From JALYQB01 sp035640155 (GTDB lineage: Bacteria; Actinomycetota; Actinomycetes; Mycobacteriales; Pseudonocardiaceae): a DNA stretch of 27,940 nt. The stretch spans positions 1 to 27,940 of the forward strand of contig DASQWR010000194.1 of NCBI GenBank assembly GCA_035640155.1, written 5' to 3'. This document shows, piece after piece, positions 14,489 through 21,749 of the stretch (position 1 is its first letter; each line of letters opens with the position of its first letter). Position numbers and translations under genes: made by a program. The notes beneath the pieces are model-generated. The model did not search any database. It saw only the letters and a program-made list of their open reading frames with translations, and had not been told where the DNA came from.

Positions 14489-15805
14489 GCCACGGCGATG
14501 AGGGTTTTCGCGGCCCGCCTGGCGGGCTTGCCGGTGTTCGGCCCGGATGGCGAGTCGATCGGCAAGGTGCGCGACCTCGTCGTCACCCTGCGGACCGGCC
14601 CGGAGCCACCCCGGGTGCTCGGCCTGGTCGTGGAGCTCGCCGTCCGGCAGCGAATCTTCGTGCCGATGCTGCGGGTCACCACGATCGAGCCCGGCGCGGT
14701 GGCGCTCGCCACTGGCACGGTGAGCCTGCGGCGGTTCTCCCAGCGGCCCAACGAGGCACTGGTGATCGGCGAGATCCTCGACAGCCGGGTCAGCGTGGCC
14801 GCCACCGGAGCGTCGGCCGTGGTGGTCGACGCGGGGCTGGAGCGGACCCGCACCCGGGACTGGGTCATCGGCAGGCTGGCGGTGCGAGAGCGCACCGGAC
14901 GGCTCAGCCGCCGGGGCCCCGTACAGGTACTCGCCTGGGACGAGGTGACCGGGCTGACGCTTGCCGAGGTGTCCTCCGCGGCGGGGCAGGGCGCCGACAC
15001 GTTGCTAGCCGTGTTCGAGTCGATGCGGGCGGTCGAGGTGGCCAACGCGCTGCGCGAGCTGCCCCGCAAGCGCCGGCACGAGGTGGTCGACGCGCTGGAC
15101 GACGAGCGCCTCGCCGACGTGCTCCAGGAGCTCACCGAGGATGAGCAGGCCGACGTGCTCGGGCACCTGGAGGACGAGCGGGCCGCCGACGTCCTGGAGG
15201 CGATGAACCCCGACGACGCCGCCGACTTGCTCGGCGAGCTGCCCGATCCGGAACGGGAGCAGCTGTTGCGGCTGATGGCACCCGAGGAGTCGGCGCCGGT
15301 ACGCCGGTTGCTTGCCTACTCCTCGGACACCGCCGGCGGTCTGATGACCTCCGAGCCGGTGGTGCTGACGCCTGACGCCACCGTCGCCGAGGCGCTGGCC
15401 CGGGTGCGCAACCCCGACCTCACGCCCGCGATGGCGAGCATGGTGTTCGTCTGCCGGCCCCCCTCGGCGACCCCCACCGGGCGCTACCTGGGTTGTGCTC
15501 ATCTGCAGCGGCTGCTCCGGGAACCGCCGTCCGACCTGGTGGCGGGAGTCCTGGACGTCGAGCTGTCCAGGCTGGCTCCCGACGCGACCCTCACCGAGGT
15601 CACCCGGTTCTTCGCCGCCTACGATCTGGTCTGCGCCCCGGTGGTGGACGACGAAGACCACCTGGTCGGCGCGGTGGCGGTGGACGACGTGCTCGACGCG
15701 GCACTGCCCGACGACTGGCGCCAGCGCGACGGCGTGGGCTTCGTGGGGCCCGGTGGCGTCGACTTTGCCGGTTCCGGCGGAGATGGGGAGGTCACCGGTG
15801 GTTGA
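14486..15805 (+). CDS. MgtE N-terminal/CBS protein without a channel domain
   Basis: The 439-residue soluble protein combines a PRC-barrel-like N-terminus (GLPVFGPDGESIGKVRDLVV, about 7-90), an MgtE intracellular N domain with repeating acidic helices (ADVLQELTEDEQADVLGHL and similar, about 172-280), the MgtE linker DTAGGLMTSE, and a pair of CBS domains (about 288-406). The five-helix Mg2+ channel of true MgtE is absent, so it likely senses Mg2+ or nucleotides rather than transports. The counterpart in M. tuberculosis is Rv1232c (from memory). GTG 14486 gives the conserved start; ATG 14498 is an alternative. It overlaps the DUF1003 gene by 8 bp. Confidence 0.88.
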   Translation: MATAMRVFAARLAGLPVFGPDGESIGKVRDLVVTLRTGPEPPRVLGLVVELAVRQRIFVPMLRVTTIEPGAVALATGTVSLRRFSQRPNEALVIGEILDSRVSVAATGASAVVVDAGLERTRTRDWVIGRLAVRERTGRLSRRGPVQVLAWDEVTGLTLAEVSSAAGQGADTLLAVFESMRAVEVANALRELPRKRRHEVVDALDDERLADVLQELTEDEQADVLGHLEDERAADVLEAMNPDDAADLLGELPDPEREQLLRLMAPEESAPVRRLLAYSSDTAGGLMTSEPVVLTPDATVAEALARVRNPDLTPAMASMVFVCRPPSATPTGRYLGCAHLQRLLREPPSDLVAGVLDVELSRLAPDATLTEVTRFFAAYDLVCAPVVDDEDHLVGAVAVDDVLDAALPDDWRQRDGVGFVGPGGVDFAGSGGDGEVTGG

Positions 15806-16334
15806 GCTGAGCGCCCGGCGGCTGGACCAGCCGCGCCAACCCCGCCGGCTCGCCCCGCGGGTCGACCCGGACGCCTTCGCACGGTTCTCCGAGCGGATCG
15901 CCCGGTACCTGGGCACCGGGCGCTTCCTCGCCGTGCAGACGGTGTTCGTCGTCGCGTGGATCACCTTCAACCTCGTCGCGACGATGGCGCTGCGCTGGGA
16001 CCCCTATCCGTTCATCCTGCTCAACCTGGCCTTCTCCACCCAGGCAGCCTACGCGGCGCCGTTGATCCTGCTCGCGCAGAACCGGCAGGACGACCGGGAC
16101 CGCATCACACTGGAGGAGGACCGAGCCCGCGCGGAGCGCACCAAGGCCGATACCGAGTACCTTGCCCGGGAGCTCGCCGCGTTGCGGCTCTCCGTCGGCG
16201 AGGTCGTCACCCGCGACTTCCTGCGTTCCGAGCTGTCGCGACTGTCCGAGCAACTCGCACCGGATCCGGCTCACTCCGATCCGGATCGAGCCCCTGATCG
16301 CTCGGCGCAGGTTCGGCGGGCCGGGAGGGCGTGA
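15798..16334 (+). CDS. DUF1003 membrane protein
   Basis: The 178-residue protein has a basic N-terminus and two membrane helices (about 43-63, FLAVQTVFVVAWITFNLV; and 70-93, ending AAPLILLAQNRQ). A charged, coiled-coil-like helix follows (DDRDRITLEEDRARAERTKADTEYLARELAALR); this is the DUF1003 pattern. GTG 15798 has a GGGGAGG site 6 bases upstream, inside the end of the MgtE-N/CBS gene, so translation is coupled. The pairing with the MgtE-N/CBS gene is conserved in mycobacteria and suggests a shared role in cation homeostasis, but the function is not established. Its 3' end overlaps the convergent marR gene by 128 bp. Confidence 0.88.
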   Translation: MVELSARRLDQPRQPRRLAPRVDPDAFARFSERIARYLGTGRFLAVQTVFVVAWITFNLVATMALRWDPYPFILLNLAFSTQAAYAAPLILLAQNRQDDRDRITLEEDRARAERTKADTEYLARELAALRLSVGEVVTRDFLRSELSRLSEQLAPDPAHSDPDRAPDRSAQVRRAGRA

Positions 16335-16779
16335 CGGGTGGTCCGGCGAGCCGCGCACACAGCCGCTGCAACGCCGCGAGCTCCCCACCGTCCAGGCGGG
16401 CCGCAAAGTGCCGGCTGATCCCGGCGAGGTGGATGTCACTGGCCGACCGCAGTCGCGCCAGACCCCGCTCGGTGAGCCTGGCCACCACGCCGCGCCCGTC
16501 CCCCGCGGCGCGGCTGCGCTCGACCAGGTCGATCCGCTCCAACCGGTCCACCAGGCGGGTCACCCCGGAACGGGACAGCAGCAACGCGTCGGCAAGGTCG
16601 GTCATCCGCAGCCGCCGGGAGGGCGCCTCGGCCAGCTGCACGAGCACGTCGTAGGCCGCCAGGGACAGCTGCGCGTCGGTGAGGAGCTCGGTCTCGAGCT
16701 TCCGGGTCAGCCGGGAGTGCGCGCGGAGGAACTCCCGCCAGGCGGCAAGCTCACGCGAGTCGGGCAGGCGATCGGGCAC
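16207..16779 (-). CDS. MarR-family transcriptional regulator
   Basis: The 190-residue winged-helix regulator has an N-terminal dimerisation helix (AWREFLRAHSRLTRKLETELL), the DNA-binding core LRMTDLADALLLSRSGVTRLVDRLERIDLVERSRAAGDGRGVVARLTERG, then the C-terminal dimer helix. The core is typical MarR. The last 43 or so residues (after PPVTPSRP) are a Pro/Asp/Arg-rich tail beyond the usual family length and lie antisense to the end of the DUF1003 gene. The start is GTG 16779, which a good -10 hexamer suggests is leaderless. Its target and ligand are unknown; autoregulation and control of divergent mrp are plausible. Confidence 0.9.
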   Translation of the reverse strand: MPDRLPDSRELAAWREFLRAHSRLTRKLETELLTDAQLSLAAYDVLVQLAEAPSRRLRMTDLADALLLSRSGVTRLVDRLERIDLVERSRAAGDGRGVVARLTERGLARLRSASDIHLAGISRHFAARLDGGELAALQRLCARLAGPPVTPSRPAEPAPSDQGLDPDRSEPDPVRVARTVATARNAGSRG

Positions 16780-16786
16780 CCAGGGG

Positions 16787-16814
16787 ATGATACGGCGGCT
16801 GGCCCCGGTGTCGA
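16787..16814 (-). promoter_or_regulatory. Predicted marR promoter, leaderless
   Basis: On the minus strand TCGACA (16814-16809) and TATCAT (16792-16787) are separated by 16 bases, close to the SigA consensus. The GTG start lies 7 bases after the -10, so the transcript probably begins at the start codon. Confidence 0.6.
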
Positions 16815-16867
16815 CGCCTTAACATGGGGGGGCAGATCCCGCCTCCCGAAGCCAGCCGGTACACGTC

Positions 16868-16908
16868 GAAGATCAGTGAAGTGGAAGATCGGTAATCTCG
16901 AAGATCAG
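16868..16908. repeat. Three phased GAAGATC repeats upstream of mrp
   Basis: GAAGATC(A/G)G occurs at 16868, 16884 and 16900, an exact 16-bp period, ending 12 bp before the mrp start. The intervening bases are less conserved. It may be a regulator array or leader RNA element. Confidence 0.7.
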
Positions 16909-16920
16909 GTAGGAAGGTCG

Positions 16921-18078
16921 GTGCGACAACCTGTGACCACCACCGAGGCCGCTCCGTCGGTCGACGCGGTCCGATCCGCGCTGGACGGGGTGGACGACCC
17001 CGAGATCCACCGCCCGATCACCGAGCTCGGCATGGTCAAGGACGTGACCGTGAGCCCGGACGGCAGCGTCGACGTCGCCGTCTGGCTCACCGTAGCCGGG
17101 TGCCCGATGCGCGAGACCATCACCTCGCGGGTCACCGAGGCGGTCTCCGGCGTACCCGGGGTGCGCACCGTCCGTGTCGAGCTCGACGTGATGAGCGACA
17201 CTCAGCGCACCGCGCTGCGCCGACGCCTGCGGGGGGATGCCGACGAACCGCGCATCCCGTTCGCCGAGCCCGGCTCGCTGACCAGGGTCTACTGCGTCGC
17301 CTCCGGCAAGGGCGGGGTGGGCAAGTCGTCGGTGACGGTGAACCTGGCCGCTGCAATGGCCCAGCGCGGCCGGTCCGTCGGGATCGTGGACGCCGACATC
17401 TACGGACACTCGGTGCCCGGCATGCTCGGCACCACCGACCGGCCCACCCAGGTCGAAAAAATGATCATGCCGCCATCCGCGCACGGTGTGAAGGTGATCT
17501 CGATCGGCATGTTCACCCCGGGCAACACCCCGGTGGTGTGGCGTGGGCCGATGCTGCACCGCGCGCTGCAGCAGTTCCTGGCCGACGTGTTCTGGGGTGA
17601 CCTGGACGTGCTGCTGCTGGACCTGCCGCCAGGCACCGGGGACATCGCGATCTCGGTGGCGCAGCTGGTGCCCAGCGCCGAGATCCTGGTGGTCACCACA
17701 CCCCAGCAGGCCGCGGCCGAGGTAGCCGAGCGCGCCGGCGCGATCTCGATGCAGACCCACCAGCGGCTGGTGGGCGTGGTGGAGAACATGTCGTGGATGG
17801 AGCTGCCGGACGGTTCCCGGATGGACGTCTTCGGCTCCGGAGGCGGCCAGGTCGTGGCCGACTCGCTGACCCGCGTGGTGGGTGGCGACGTGCCGCTGCT
17901 GGGCCAGGTGCCGCTCGACCCGCGGCTGCGCGAGAGCGGTGACGCGGGCATCCCGCTGGTGCTCTCCGACCCGGAGGCACCTGCCGCAGTGGTGCTGCGC
18001 GGCGTTGCAGACCTGCTGTCCAGCCGCTCTCGCGGGCTCCCCGGCCGGCTGCTGTCGGTCAGCCCCGCCGGTCGCTAG
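16921..18078 (+). CDS. mrp: Mrp/NBP35-family Fe-S cluster carrier ATPase
   Basis: This 385-residue P-loop protein has an N-terminal MIP18/DUF59 domain (about 12-95; GCPMRETI at the key Cys) and a ParA/MinD-type ATPase. Visible are the deviant Walker A GKGGVGKS (129-136), the switch VDADIYGHSVPGMLG, and the Walker B-like LLLDLPPGTGD. Family members assemble or deliver 4Fe-4S clusters. The C-terminal CxxC found in many Mrp/ApbC proteins is missing here (the region reads ENMSWMELPDGSRMDVFGSGG), as in actinobacterial homologues I recall. GTG 16921 follows AGGAAGG; GTG 16933 is an alternative. It is convergent with tatB, with a 12-bp gap. Confidence 0.93.
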   Translation: MRQPVTTTEAAPSVDAVRSALDGVDDPEIHRPITELGMVKDVTVSPDGSVDVAVWLTVAGCPMRETITSRVTEAVSGVPGVRTVRVELDVMSDTQRTALRRRLRGDADEPRIPFAEPGSLTRVYCVASGKGGVGKSSVTVNLAAAMAQRGRSVGIVDADIYGHSVPGMLGTTDRPTQVEKMIMPPSAHGVKVISIGMFTPGNTPVVWRGPMLHRALQQFLADVFWGDLDVLLLDLPPGTGDIAISVAQLVPSAEILVVTTPQQAAAEVAERAGAISMQTHQRLVGVVENMSWMELPDGSRMDVFGSGGGQVVADSLTRVVGGDVPLLGQVPLDPRLRESGDAGIPLVLSDPEAPAAVVLRGVADLLSSRSRGLPGRLLSVSPAGR

Positions 18079-18094
18079 ACCGGCCGGTCGCTAG
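18068..18094. repeat. Direct repeat spanning the mrp/tatB convergent stops
   Basis: CCGGTCGCTAG occurs at 18068-18078 and 18084-18094. The first supplies the mrp TAG and the second, on the minus strand, the tatB TAG. Between them is a 12-bp palindrome GACCGGCCGGTC (18078-18089) that could act as a short terminator stem. Confidence 0.55.
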
Positions 18095-18486
18095 GTGGCG
18101 TCGGGGTCGAACGGGGCGCGTTCCCCCGGCTGCAGCGGTCGGTCCATCGGCATGTGCCCGCCGGGTGGGGCGGCGTAGCCGTTGGGCTTGACCGGCCGTT
18201 CCTCGAAGTCGTCGAACTTCTCGAAGTCGTCGAACAGATGCCGGGTCATCGCGCGACGCGGGTCGAAGCCGCGCAGGCCGCGCAGGTCCTCCAGCGGCTT
18301 GCGCAGCTCGTCGAACTCCGGACCGAGCTCGGAACGCAGCTGCTCACGCGCGCCGGTCGCGTACTCGCGGACCTGACGCACCGCCCGGCCCAGCCACGCC
18401 GCCGCCTCCGGAAGGCGCTCCGGCCCGAAGACGAAGAGCCCGGCGACGACCAGCACGAGGAACTCGGCCCAACCGATGTTGAACAT
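18091..18486 (-). CDS. tatB: Sec-independent translocase subunit TatB
   Basis: The 131-residue TatA/B-family protein begins MFNIGWAEFLVLVVAGLFVFGPERLPE: the N-terminal membrane helix with the TatB-type Glu and the FGPERLP hinge. An amphipathic helix (AAAWLGRAVRQVREYATGAREQLRSELGPEFDELRKPLEDL) and a Pro-rich tail follow. Length and the MFNIG start favour TatB over TatA. It works with TatA/TatC in export of folded proteins. ATG 18486 has a GGGAGGGAG site. It is last of sigE-rseA-htrA-tatB, 88 bp after htrA, a conserved actinobacterial order. Confidence 0.93.
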   Translation of the reverse strand: MFNIGWAEFLVLVVAGLFVFGPERLPEAAAWLGRAVRQVREYATGAREQLRSELGPEFDELRKPLEDLRGLRGFDPRRAMTRHLFDDFEKFDDFEERPVKPNGYAAPPGGHMPMDRPLQPGERAPFDPDAT

Positions 18487-18574
18487 CCGGGCTCTCCCTC
18501 CCGGTCTGGTGGTGGTCGCCTGACCAGCGTCACCGTCAGCGTAACGCCTGCGGGCAGAACACCTGCTGGACGAC

Positions 18575-20074
18575 TCAGTCCGACTTCAATGTCACGACGA
18601 CGGTCAGGGGCCGGTTGTCCCGTACCAGGGCTACCGGCACCGGAGCGCCGATCTCGAACTCCCGCACCGCGACCTCGAGCTCGTCGGCAGTGGCGATCCC
18701 ACGCTCGCCAACACGGATGATCACGTCGCCCTCCACGATGCCGGCGTCGGCGGCCGCGCTACCCTGCTGGACGTTCTGCACGCGGGCCCCGTCCGACATG
18801 CCGTCGGTGACCGAGGCGGCATTGACGCCGAGGTCGGGGTGGCGGACGCGGCCGGACCGGATGAGCTCCTCGGCGATCGCCCGAGCGTCGTCGATGGGGA
18901 TCGCGAACCCGAGACCGATGGACCCGCCGCCCTCGCCGGCGCCCAGGGTGCGGATGGCGGTGTTGATCCCGACCACGGCACCCGAGGAGTCGACCAGCGC
19001 GCCGCCGGAGTTGCCCGGGTTGATCGCGGCGTCGGTCTGGATCGCGTCGATCACCGCGTTGGTGTCGGTGCCGTCGCCCTGCAACCGGACCGGACGGTCC
19101 ACGGCGCTGACGATGCCGGTGGTCACGGTACTCGCGAGCCCCAGCGGGGAGCCGATGGCGATCACTCCGTCTCCCGGCTCGAGGGCGCCCGACCGGCCCA
19201 GCTGCGCGACGGTGGGGTTCGCGATCTCGACCTTGAGCACGGCGAGGTCCGTCTTCGGATCCCGACCGACGATACGGGCGGGCTCCCGAGTGCCGTCCGC
19301 GAACACAGCCTCGAGCGTCGCGTCCGGATTGCCGGCCGCGGGGGACACCACGTGGTTGTTGGTCAGCACGTAGCCGGCCCCGTCGATGACCACTCCGGAG
19401 CCGAAACCACCCTGGTCACCGGTGCGGATCTCGATGGATACCACTGCGGGGAGCACCCGGTCGGCCACATCGGCGACCGATCCGGCCGGGCGGTCGACGG
19501 CTGGCTCGACCTGCACGAGGGTGGCGTCGGGGTCGGTGAGCGAACCACCACCCTCCGCGGTCAACCGGCCCATGAGGCCACCAGCCGCACCGACGAGCAA
19601 CACCGCAGCACCGAACAGGGCGAGGGCCGCCGGTTGCAGGCGGCGTCCGAAGAGCATCTCTCGCAGGCTCAGACGGGCGCCTCCCGGCCCGTCGGTCGCG
19701 ACCGGTGACCGTTCGGCGAGCGCGGGAGCGCCCAGCACGGCGCCGGACCCCGGATCCCGCCACGGGTCGGTGTCCGACGCCCACAGATCCCCATTCGGTT
19801 TGCCGTCAGGCCGGGCCGCCCCAGGTGGACGCTGCAGGATCTCCCGGTTGCCCGGCGGCCTGCTGAACGCGGATGCGAGCGCCTCCGGCGGGGGCGGGGC
19901 CGTCCCCAGTCGCGGACCGGCCGAGGGTCCGGCCGGTACCGCGAACCCCCCCTCGACGCCCGGCGGACGACCGAACACCTGGGCAGCGGCAGGGTCGACC
20001 GCGGGCCGCTGCACCGGACGCGGGCGGAGCCGGGGCGGCGCCGGGGCCTGGTTCTCGTCGTGGGACGGGATCAT
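18575..20074 (-). CDS. htrA: HtrA/DegP-like serine protease with PDZ domain
   Basis: The 499-residue S1C protease has a long Pro-rich cytoplasmic N-terminus (about 1-145), one membrane helix (148-168), a protease domain and a C-terminal PDZ domain. The triad is His241 (TNNHVV), Asp276 (KTDLAVLK) and Ser356 (GNSGGAL). The PDZ part carries VTDGMSDGARVQNVQQGSAAADAGIVEGDVI. It probably handles misfolded envelope proteins and may feed back on SigE. ATG 20074 has a CGGAG site. It lies 138 bp downstream of rseA, so it is probably part of the same transcript, though an internal promoter is possible; I found no ECF-type match in that gap. Confidence 0.95.
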   Translation of the reverse strand: MIPSHDENQAPAPPRLRPRPVQRPAVDPAAAQVFGRPPGVEGGFAVPAGPSAGPRLGTAPPPPEALASAFSRPPGNREILQRPPGAARPDGKPNGDLWASDTDPWRDPGSGAVLGAPALAERSPVATDGPGGARLSLREMLFGRRLQPAALALFGAAVLLVGAAGGLMGRLTAEGGGSLTDPDATLVQVEPAVDRPAGSVADVADRVLPAVVSIEIRTGDQGGFGSGVVIDGAGYVLTNNHVVSPAAGNPDATLEAVFADGTREPARIVGRDPKTDLAVLKVEIANPTVAQLGRSGALEPGDGVIAIGSPLGLASTVTTGIVSAVDRPVRLQGDGTDTNAVIDAIQTDAAINPGNSGGALVDSSGAVVGINTAIRTLGAGEGGGSIGLGFAIPIDDARAIAEELIRSGRVRHPDLGVNAASVTDGMSDGARVQNVQQGSAAADAGIVEGDVIIRVGERGIATADELEVAVREFEIGAPVPVALVRDNRPLTVVVTLKSD

Positions 20075-20212
20075 GATCTCCGGCTCGGATCGCGGGGACG
20101 GCTCGAACCGCGCGGACGATCGGCTCGGTCGTCGAGCCTGCCCGGCCGGGCGTGAAGTGCGCGTAGCCCGCCCAGTGAACTCCTCCAGTGAGCTTCTCCA
20201 CCCCGTGAACGG

Positions 20213-20872
20213 TCAGGGGACTGGCAGGTAAGCGGAGCGCGACCGGCCGGTAGCAGCCTGATCGGAAACGCCGACACCGTGCAGTTCCAGTTGGCTCGAC
20301 GAGGCGTGCACGGCGGGGACGGCGCCATCCACGACGGGGATGACAGGGGCCGGAGCCCGTGGTGCGGGTTCGGTGGGCACCGGTGCCCCGCCCGGGGTCA
20401 CCATGATCAGGGCGCCGAGGACGAGGCCGGACAGCACCGTGCCAGCCCCCTGGCGTGCCGTCCCGGTGCGGGAAAATGCAGCGTTACCCGCGTGGGCACT
20501 CAGGTGTGCAGCGCTACCCAGATGTGCTGGAGTATTCGGCGACACCGAGACGAGGGTTCCGTCGCTGGTCACCGCCAAGCCGTCCGGGGCGCCAGCGTAC
20601 TCCGCGGTCTGCGGGATCGAGCGCAGCATCGCGAGCAGGCTGCTTGGCACCGCGGGCTCGGCTGCGGAGCGCACCGCGCTGCGCGCTTGGCGCTGCGCGG
20701 CGACCTCGGCGAAACACGAGGGGCAACTGGTGAGGTGCGCAGCTGCCCGTTCCCGGGCGCTCACCCCGAGTTCGCCGTCAACGAACGCCACGACGGCGTC
20801 CACGGTGAGGTGCTGCCCTGCGTTGAGACCCGTCAGCAGGTCAGACCAGAGGTGGCCGCGCAGGTCGGTCAT
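20213..20872 (-). CDS. rseA: Anti-sigma-E factor RseA (zinc-associated anti-sigma)
   Basis: The 219-residue protein has an N-terminal zinc-associated anti-sigma domain: VDAVVAFVDGELGVSARERAAAHLTSCPSC with His46, Cys50 and Cys53 (H-x3-C-x2-C) plus upstream His21. This domain binds and silences SigE and can respond to redox or phosphorylation-driven degradation. A hydrophobic stretch (about 144-160, GTVLSGLVLGALIMVTP) could be a membrane anchor, giving a longer protein than I recall for the mycobacterial form. ATG 20872 overlaps the sigE stop (ATGA), which ensures balanced translation. Confidence 0.93.
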   Translation of the reverse strand: MTDLRGHLWSDLLTGLNAGQHLTVDAVVAFVDGELGVSARERAAAHLTSCPSCFAEVAAQRQARSAVRSAAEPAVPSSLLAMLRSIPQTAEYAGAPDGLAVTSDGTLVSVSPNTPAHLGSAAHLSAHAGNAAFSRTGTARQGAGTVLSGLVLGALIMVTPGGAPVPTEPAPRAPAPVIPVVDGAVPAVHASSSQLELHGVGVSDQAATGRSRSAYLPVP

Positions 20873-21519
20873 CCCGTCTCCTTCTCGGCGAGCGCACGGC
20901 GGCGCTCCAGCGCCGTGCGGAGCGCCTCCCGGCCGCGGTGGATACGGCTACGCACCGTACCAAGCTTCACACCCAGGGTGGCACCGATCTCCTCGTAGGA
21001 CAGACCCTCCACATCACACAGTACGACGGCCGCGCGGAACTCCGGCGAGAGCTCGTCCAGGGCCGCCTGCAGGTCCGGGTCGAGACGGACGTCACAGTAC
21101 ATCTGTTCGGGGCTGGGACCGCCGCCGGGCAGCCGGTCGGTGTCCTCCGGCAGACCCTCCATGCGCAGTCGCGACCGGCGGCGGACCATGTCCAGGAAGA
21201 GGTTGGTGGTGATCCGGTGCAACCAGCCCTCGAAGGTCCCCGGCTGGTAGGACGCGAGGCTGCGGAACACCCGGATGAACGTCTCCTGGGTGAGGTCCTC
21301 GGCATCGTGCGGGTTTCCGGCGAGGCGGTAGGCCAGGCGGTACACGCGGTCCGCGTGCTGCCGCACGACCTCGTCCCAGGACGGCGGTGTCCATCCTTCC
21401 TGGGTCCATCCTTCCTGGGTCCATCCTTCCCGCACCCTCGACTGGCCGGAGCCGGAGTCGGCTGGCCGTCCGGGTTGCTCGTCGCGGGCGGCCTCACTGC
21501 GGCTGGGCTTGGTGACCAT
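20869..21519 (-). CDS. sigE: ECF sigma factor SigE
   Basis: This 216-residue group-4 sigma factor has region 2 at SWDEVVRQHADRVYRLAYRLAGNPHDAEDLTQETFIRVFRSL and YQPGTFEGWLHRITTNLFLDMVRRR, and region 4 at LSPEFRAAVVLCDVEGLSYEEIGATLGVKLGTVRSRIHRGREALR. These are, from memory, almost identical to M. tuberculosis SigE. The N-terminal extension is low-complexity and contains a tandem EGWTQ repeat (residues 31-44). ATG 21519 is the only good start, although the nearest GGAGG is 15 bases upstream, so translation may be weak or rely on another element. It heads sigE-rseA-htrA-tatB and has its own ECF-like promoter. Confidence 0.95.
   Translation of the reverse strand: MVTKPSRSEAARDEQPGRPADSGSGQSRVREGWTQEGWTQEGWTPPSWDEVVRQHADRVYRLAYRLAGNPHDAEDLTQETFIRVFRSLASYQPGTFEGWLHRITTNLFLDMVRRRSRLRMEGLPEDTDRLPGGGPSPEQMYCDVRLDPDLQAALDELSPEFRAAVVLCDVEGLSYEEIGATLGVKLGTVRSRIHRGREALRTALERRRALAEKETG
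21391..21430. repeat. 15-bp coding tandem repeat in sigE
   Basis: CCATCCTTCCTGGGT is repeated at 21391-21405 and 21406-21420, with a third partial copy to 21430. In frame it encodes EGWTQ-EGWTQ-EGWT in the linker before sigma region 2. Confidence 0.95.
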
Positions 21520-21584
21520 CGGGTGGGTCTGACACCTCCGGTGTGACGAGCGGCGGTGCGACCGCTGCCCTGGTTCGTCTCTGC

Positions 21585-21611
21585 CAACGCTGGTCCGGTC
21601 CACGCTGTTCC
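21585..21611 (-). promoter_or_regulatory. ECF/SigE-type promoter for sigE
   Basis: On the minus strand GGAAC (21611-21607) and CGTTG (21589-21585) are separated by 17 bases, matching the consensus of SigE-class ECF promoters in actinobacteria. The predicted start near 21578 gives a leader of about 60 bases before ATG 21519, implying positive autoregulation. Confidence 0.7.
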
Positions 21612-21649
21612 TTGGTGGCCATCCCGTCACCGATCATGCCCGGGCGGCG

Positions 21650-21693
21650 TGAAACCTCGATGAGAAACGGCTGAGAACACGCTGAGAACCGCC
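21650..21693 (-). promoter_or_regulatory. Array of 11-bp direct repeats resembling MprA-type boxes
   Basis: Four tandem 11-bp units begin at 21650, 21661, 21672 and 21683 (plus strand TGA-A-AAC--C pattern; the last three start TGAGAA). Read on the minus strand they give GTTCTCAG-N3-GTTCTCAG-N3-TTTCTCAT. The 8+3 spacing is that described for OmpR-family MprA boxes. The array ends about 39 bp upstream of the sigE -35. Confidence 0.6.
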
Positions 21694-21733
21694 GACTGGC
21701 GCGCCGTCCCCCGGCGCGGGCCCGGGACGGCGC

Positions 21734-21749
21734 TACGCTGCGGAGCGTG
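21734..21749 (+). promoter_or_regulatory. Possible -10 box for leaderless O-methyltransferase transcript
   Basis: TACGCT (21734-21739) lies 7 bases before GTG 21747. The spacing fits leaderless transcription; the -35 is not obvious. Confidence 0.4.

Noticed and set aside
20075..20212. Second SigE-type promoter before htrA
   Set aside because: No GGAAC paired with CGTT at the right spacing on the minus strand in the gap.
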